Origin: an uncultured Archangium sp.
GTDB taxonomy: Bacteria > Myxococcota > Myxococcia > Myxococcales > Myxococcaceae
Assembly (NCBI GenBank): GCA_946479335.1
Contig: CAMLFP010000340.1
Coordinates: 1-6,150, forward strand
Length of the DNA: 6,150 nt
Reading direction: 5' to 3'
Below the pieces are notes generated by a model. It did not search any database, was not told the origin of the DNA, and saw only the letters and a list, made by a program, of their open reading frames with translations. Shown here one piece after another: positions 4,967 to 6,150 of this stretch; the first letter of the stretch is position 1; every line of letters begins with the position of its first letter. A program made the translations under genes and the position numbers.

Positions 4967-6112
4967 GTGGAGGCGTTGCTCCAGCGCTACCCGCCGCGCG
5001 CGGGCACCGGCGAGACGCCCGACGTGGTGGTGGTGATGAGCGAGTCGTTCTTCGACGTGACGCGGCTCCCCGGGGTCTCGTTCGAGGCCGACCCGCTGCC
5101 CACGCTGCACCGGCTCCAGCGCGAGGCCGCGTCGGGCACGCTCTACCCGCCGTCCTTCGGGGGCGGCACCGCCAACACCGAGTTCGAGGTGTTGACCGGC
5201 AACTCCGTGCGCTGGCTGCCCATCGGCGCGGTGCCGTACCAGCAGTACGTGCACCGCGCGCTGCCCGCGCTGCCGCGTCAGTTCGCCGAGCGCGGGTACC
5301 GCACCAGCGCCGTGCACATCTTCCGCCGCTGGTTCTGGGACCGCGACCGCGTGTACCCGCTGCTCGGCTTCCAGCACTTCGTGAGTGAAGACGACCTGCA
5401 GGTCGAGGGCGGCTTGTTCTACCCGGCCGACATCAACCTCACGCGCGCAGTGGAGCAGGAGCTCGACGCGTCGGAGCAGCCGCTCTTCCTCTTCGCCATC
5501 AGCGTCGAGGCCCACGGGCCCTTCGAAGCGCACCGCTACCCTGGTGACTCGCTGCGCGTGCAGGGCCCGCTCGACGACGACGCGCGCGGCGAGCTGGGCA
5601 CCTACGCGGAGGCCGCCAGCCACGCGGACCACGAGCTCGGCGAGCTGCTCACCTTCCTCGAGAAGCGGGCGCGCCCGACGGTGGTGGTGTTCTTCGGCGA
5701 CCACCTCCCCAGCCTCGCGAAGACGCTGAAGCAGACCGGCGTGCTGGCCTCGCCGGATCAACTCTCGACGCTCGACGCCACGCGCCGCGCGTTCCTCTAC
5801 GAGGTGCCGCTGGTGCTGTGGAGCAACCAGGGCAACACGCCGCGCGCGCTGGGCGCCTTCAGCACCAACTACCTGGGGCCCCTCGTGCTGCGGGAGGCCG
5901 GCGCGCCTGCGACGTCGTACAGCACCTTCCTCGAGGCCACGCGCGCGCGCTTCCCCGTGGTGACGCCGCAGCTGCTCGCGAACGCGCAGGGCGAATGGCT
6001 CGAGGCCGAGCCGCCGGAGTTCCAGCAGGTGCGCGATGACTGGTACCTGCTCGAGTACGACGCCATGTTCGGCGAGCAGTTCATGCCCGCGGGCAACTCC
6101 GTCGCGGAGTGA
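4967..6112 (+). CDS. Catalytic (sulfatase-fold) half of an LTA-synthase-like phosphoglycerol transferase
   Basis: 381 residues if started at the GTG 6 nt after the interrupting TAA; there is no good ribosome binding site, so independent expression would need reinitiation. It has the alkaline-phosphatase/sulfatase fold of LtaS-type enzymes, which transfer glycerol phosphate from phosphatidylglycerol to an acceptor outside the cytoplasmic membrane. Visible active-site elements are Glu26 in VVVMSESFFD (metal ligand), Thr68 in GGGTANTEFEVLTGNS (predicted nucleophile, matching Thr300 of S. aureus LtaS), RRWFWDRDRVY at 120-130 (phosphoglycerol pocket), His183 in SVEAHGPF, and Asp245-His246 in FFGDHLPSL (metal ligands). 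All key residues are intact, so decay, if any, is recent. This half has no signal peptide or membrane helix of its own and would stay in the cytoplasm unless joined to the upstream half. The acceptor in this probably Gram-negative cell is unknown. Confidence 0.87.
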   Translation: MEALLQRYPPRAGTGETPDVVVVMSESFFDVTRLPGVSFEADPLPTLHRLQREAASGTLYPPSFGGGTANTEFEVLTGNSVRWLPIGAVPYQQYVHRALPALPRQFAERGYRTSAVHIFRRWFWDRDRVYPLLGFQHFVSEDDLQVEGGLFYPADINLTRAVEQELDASEQPLFLFAISVEAHGPFEAHRYPGDSLRVQGPLDDDARGELGTYAEAASHADHELGELLTFLEKRARPTVVVFFGDHLPSLAKTLKQTGVLASPDQLSTLDATRRAFLYEVPLVLWSNQGNTPRALGAFSTNYLGPLVLREAGAPATSYSTFLEATRARFPVVTPQLLANAQGEWLEAEPPEFQQVRDDWYLLEYDAMFGEQFMPAGNSVAE

Positions 6113-6120
6113 GCGCGACG
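6100..6120 (+). terminator. Possible hairpin at the end of the LTA-synthase-like gene
   Basis: CGTCGCG (6100-6106) and CGCGACG (6114-6120) are perfect complements around a 7-nt loop that contains the TGA stop (6110-6112). There is no T-run after the stem, so it is at best a weak or factor-assisted terminator. The remaining bases to 6150 show no gene that I can support. Confidence 0.25.
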
Positions 6121-6150
6121 TGCGGTCTCGAAGGACGCGCGCACGCTCGC

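Noticed and set aside
4280..5761. A 493-codon open frame on the minus strand
   Set aside because: It is antisense to the LTA-synthase-like gene, dominated by Arg, Gln, His and Glu, and has no recognisable domain. The plus-strand frame carries clear active-site motifs.

Overview
This is a very GC-rich window (visibly third-position GC-biased throughout) with every supportable gene on the + strand. The content points to Myxococcota, probably order Myxococcales. The first, truncated gene ends in a MYXO-CTERM-like sorting tail (Cys, hydrophobic stretch, Arg cluster). The TonB-family protein carries a long Pro/Glu/Lys linker and a central block that I recognise from myxobacterial TonB-family proteins. 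I cannot name the species.

Layout. 1-203 is the 3' end of a Cys-rich secreted or surface protein. 256-579 is a small three-helix membrane protein of unknown function. 580-742 is a non-coding leader with an AT-rich island and a perfect 9-bp inverted repeat. 743-1921 is a TonB-family energy transducer, followed 2 nt later by a small methyltransferase-like protein (1924-2397), so these two are probably co-transcribed. After 128 bp comes a hydroxyacid-oxoacid transhydrogenase-like iron alcohol dehydrogenase (2526-3824). A 54-bp gap with a possible RBS-masking hairpin separates it from a hotdog-fold acyl-CoA thioesterase (3879-4319). The thioesterase stop overlaps the start (ATGA) of an LTA-synthase-like phosphoglycerol transferase. 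That gene is interrupted by an in-frame TAA at 4958-4960: the membrane half (4316-4960) and the catalytic sulfatase-fold half (4967-6112) are in the same frame and together make one family-length protein.

The genes do not form one obvious pathway. They look like ordinary chromosomal housekeeping and envelope functions: surface anchoring, TonB energy transduction, membrane-linked phosphoglycerol transfer, and soluble metabolic enzymes. I see no phage, transposon, CRISPR array, tRNA or rRNA, and no convincing undescribed system. The best item for follow-up is the nonsense-split LTA-synthase-like gene. The structured leaders upstream of the TonB and thioesterase genes come next.
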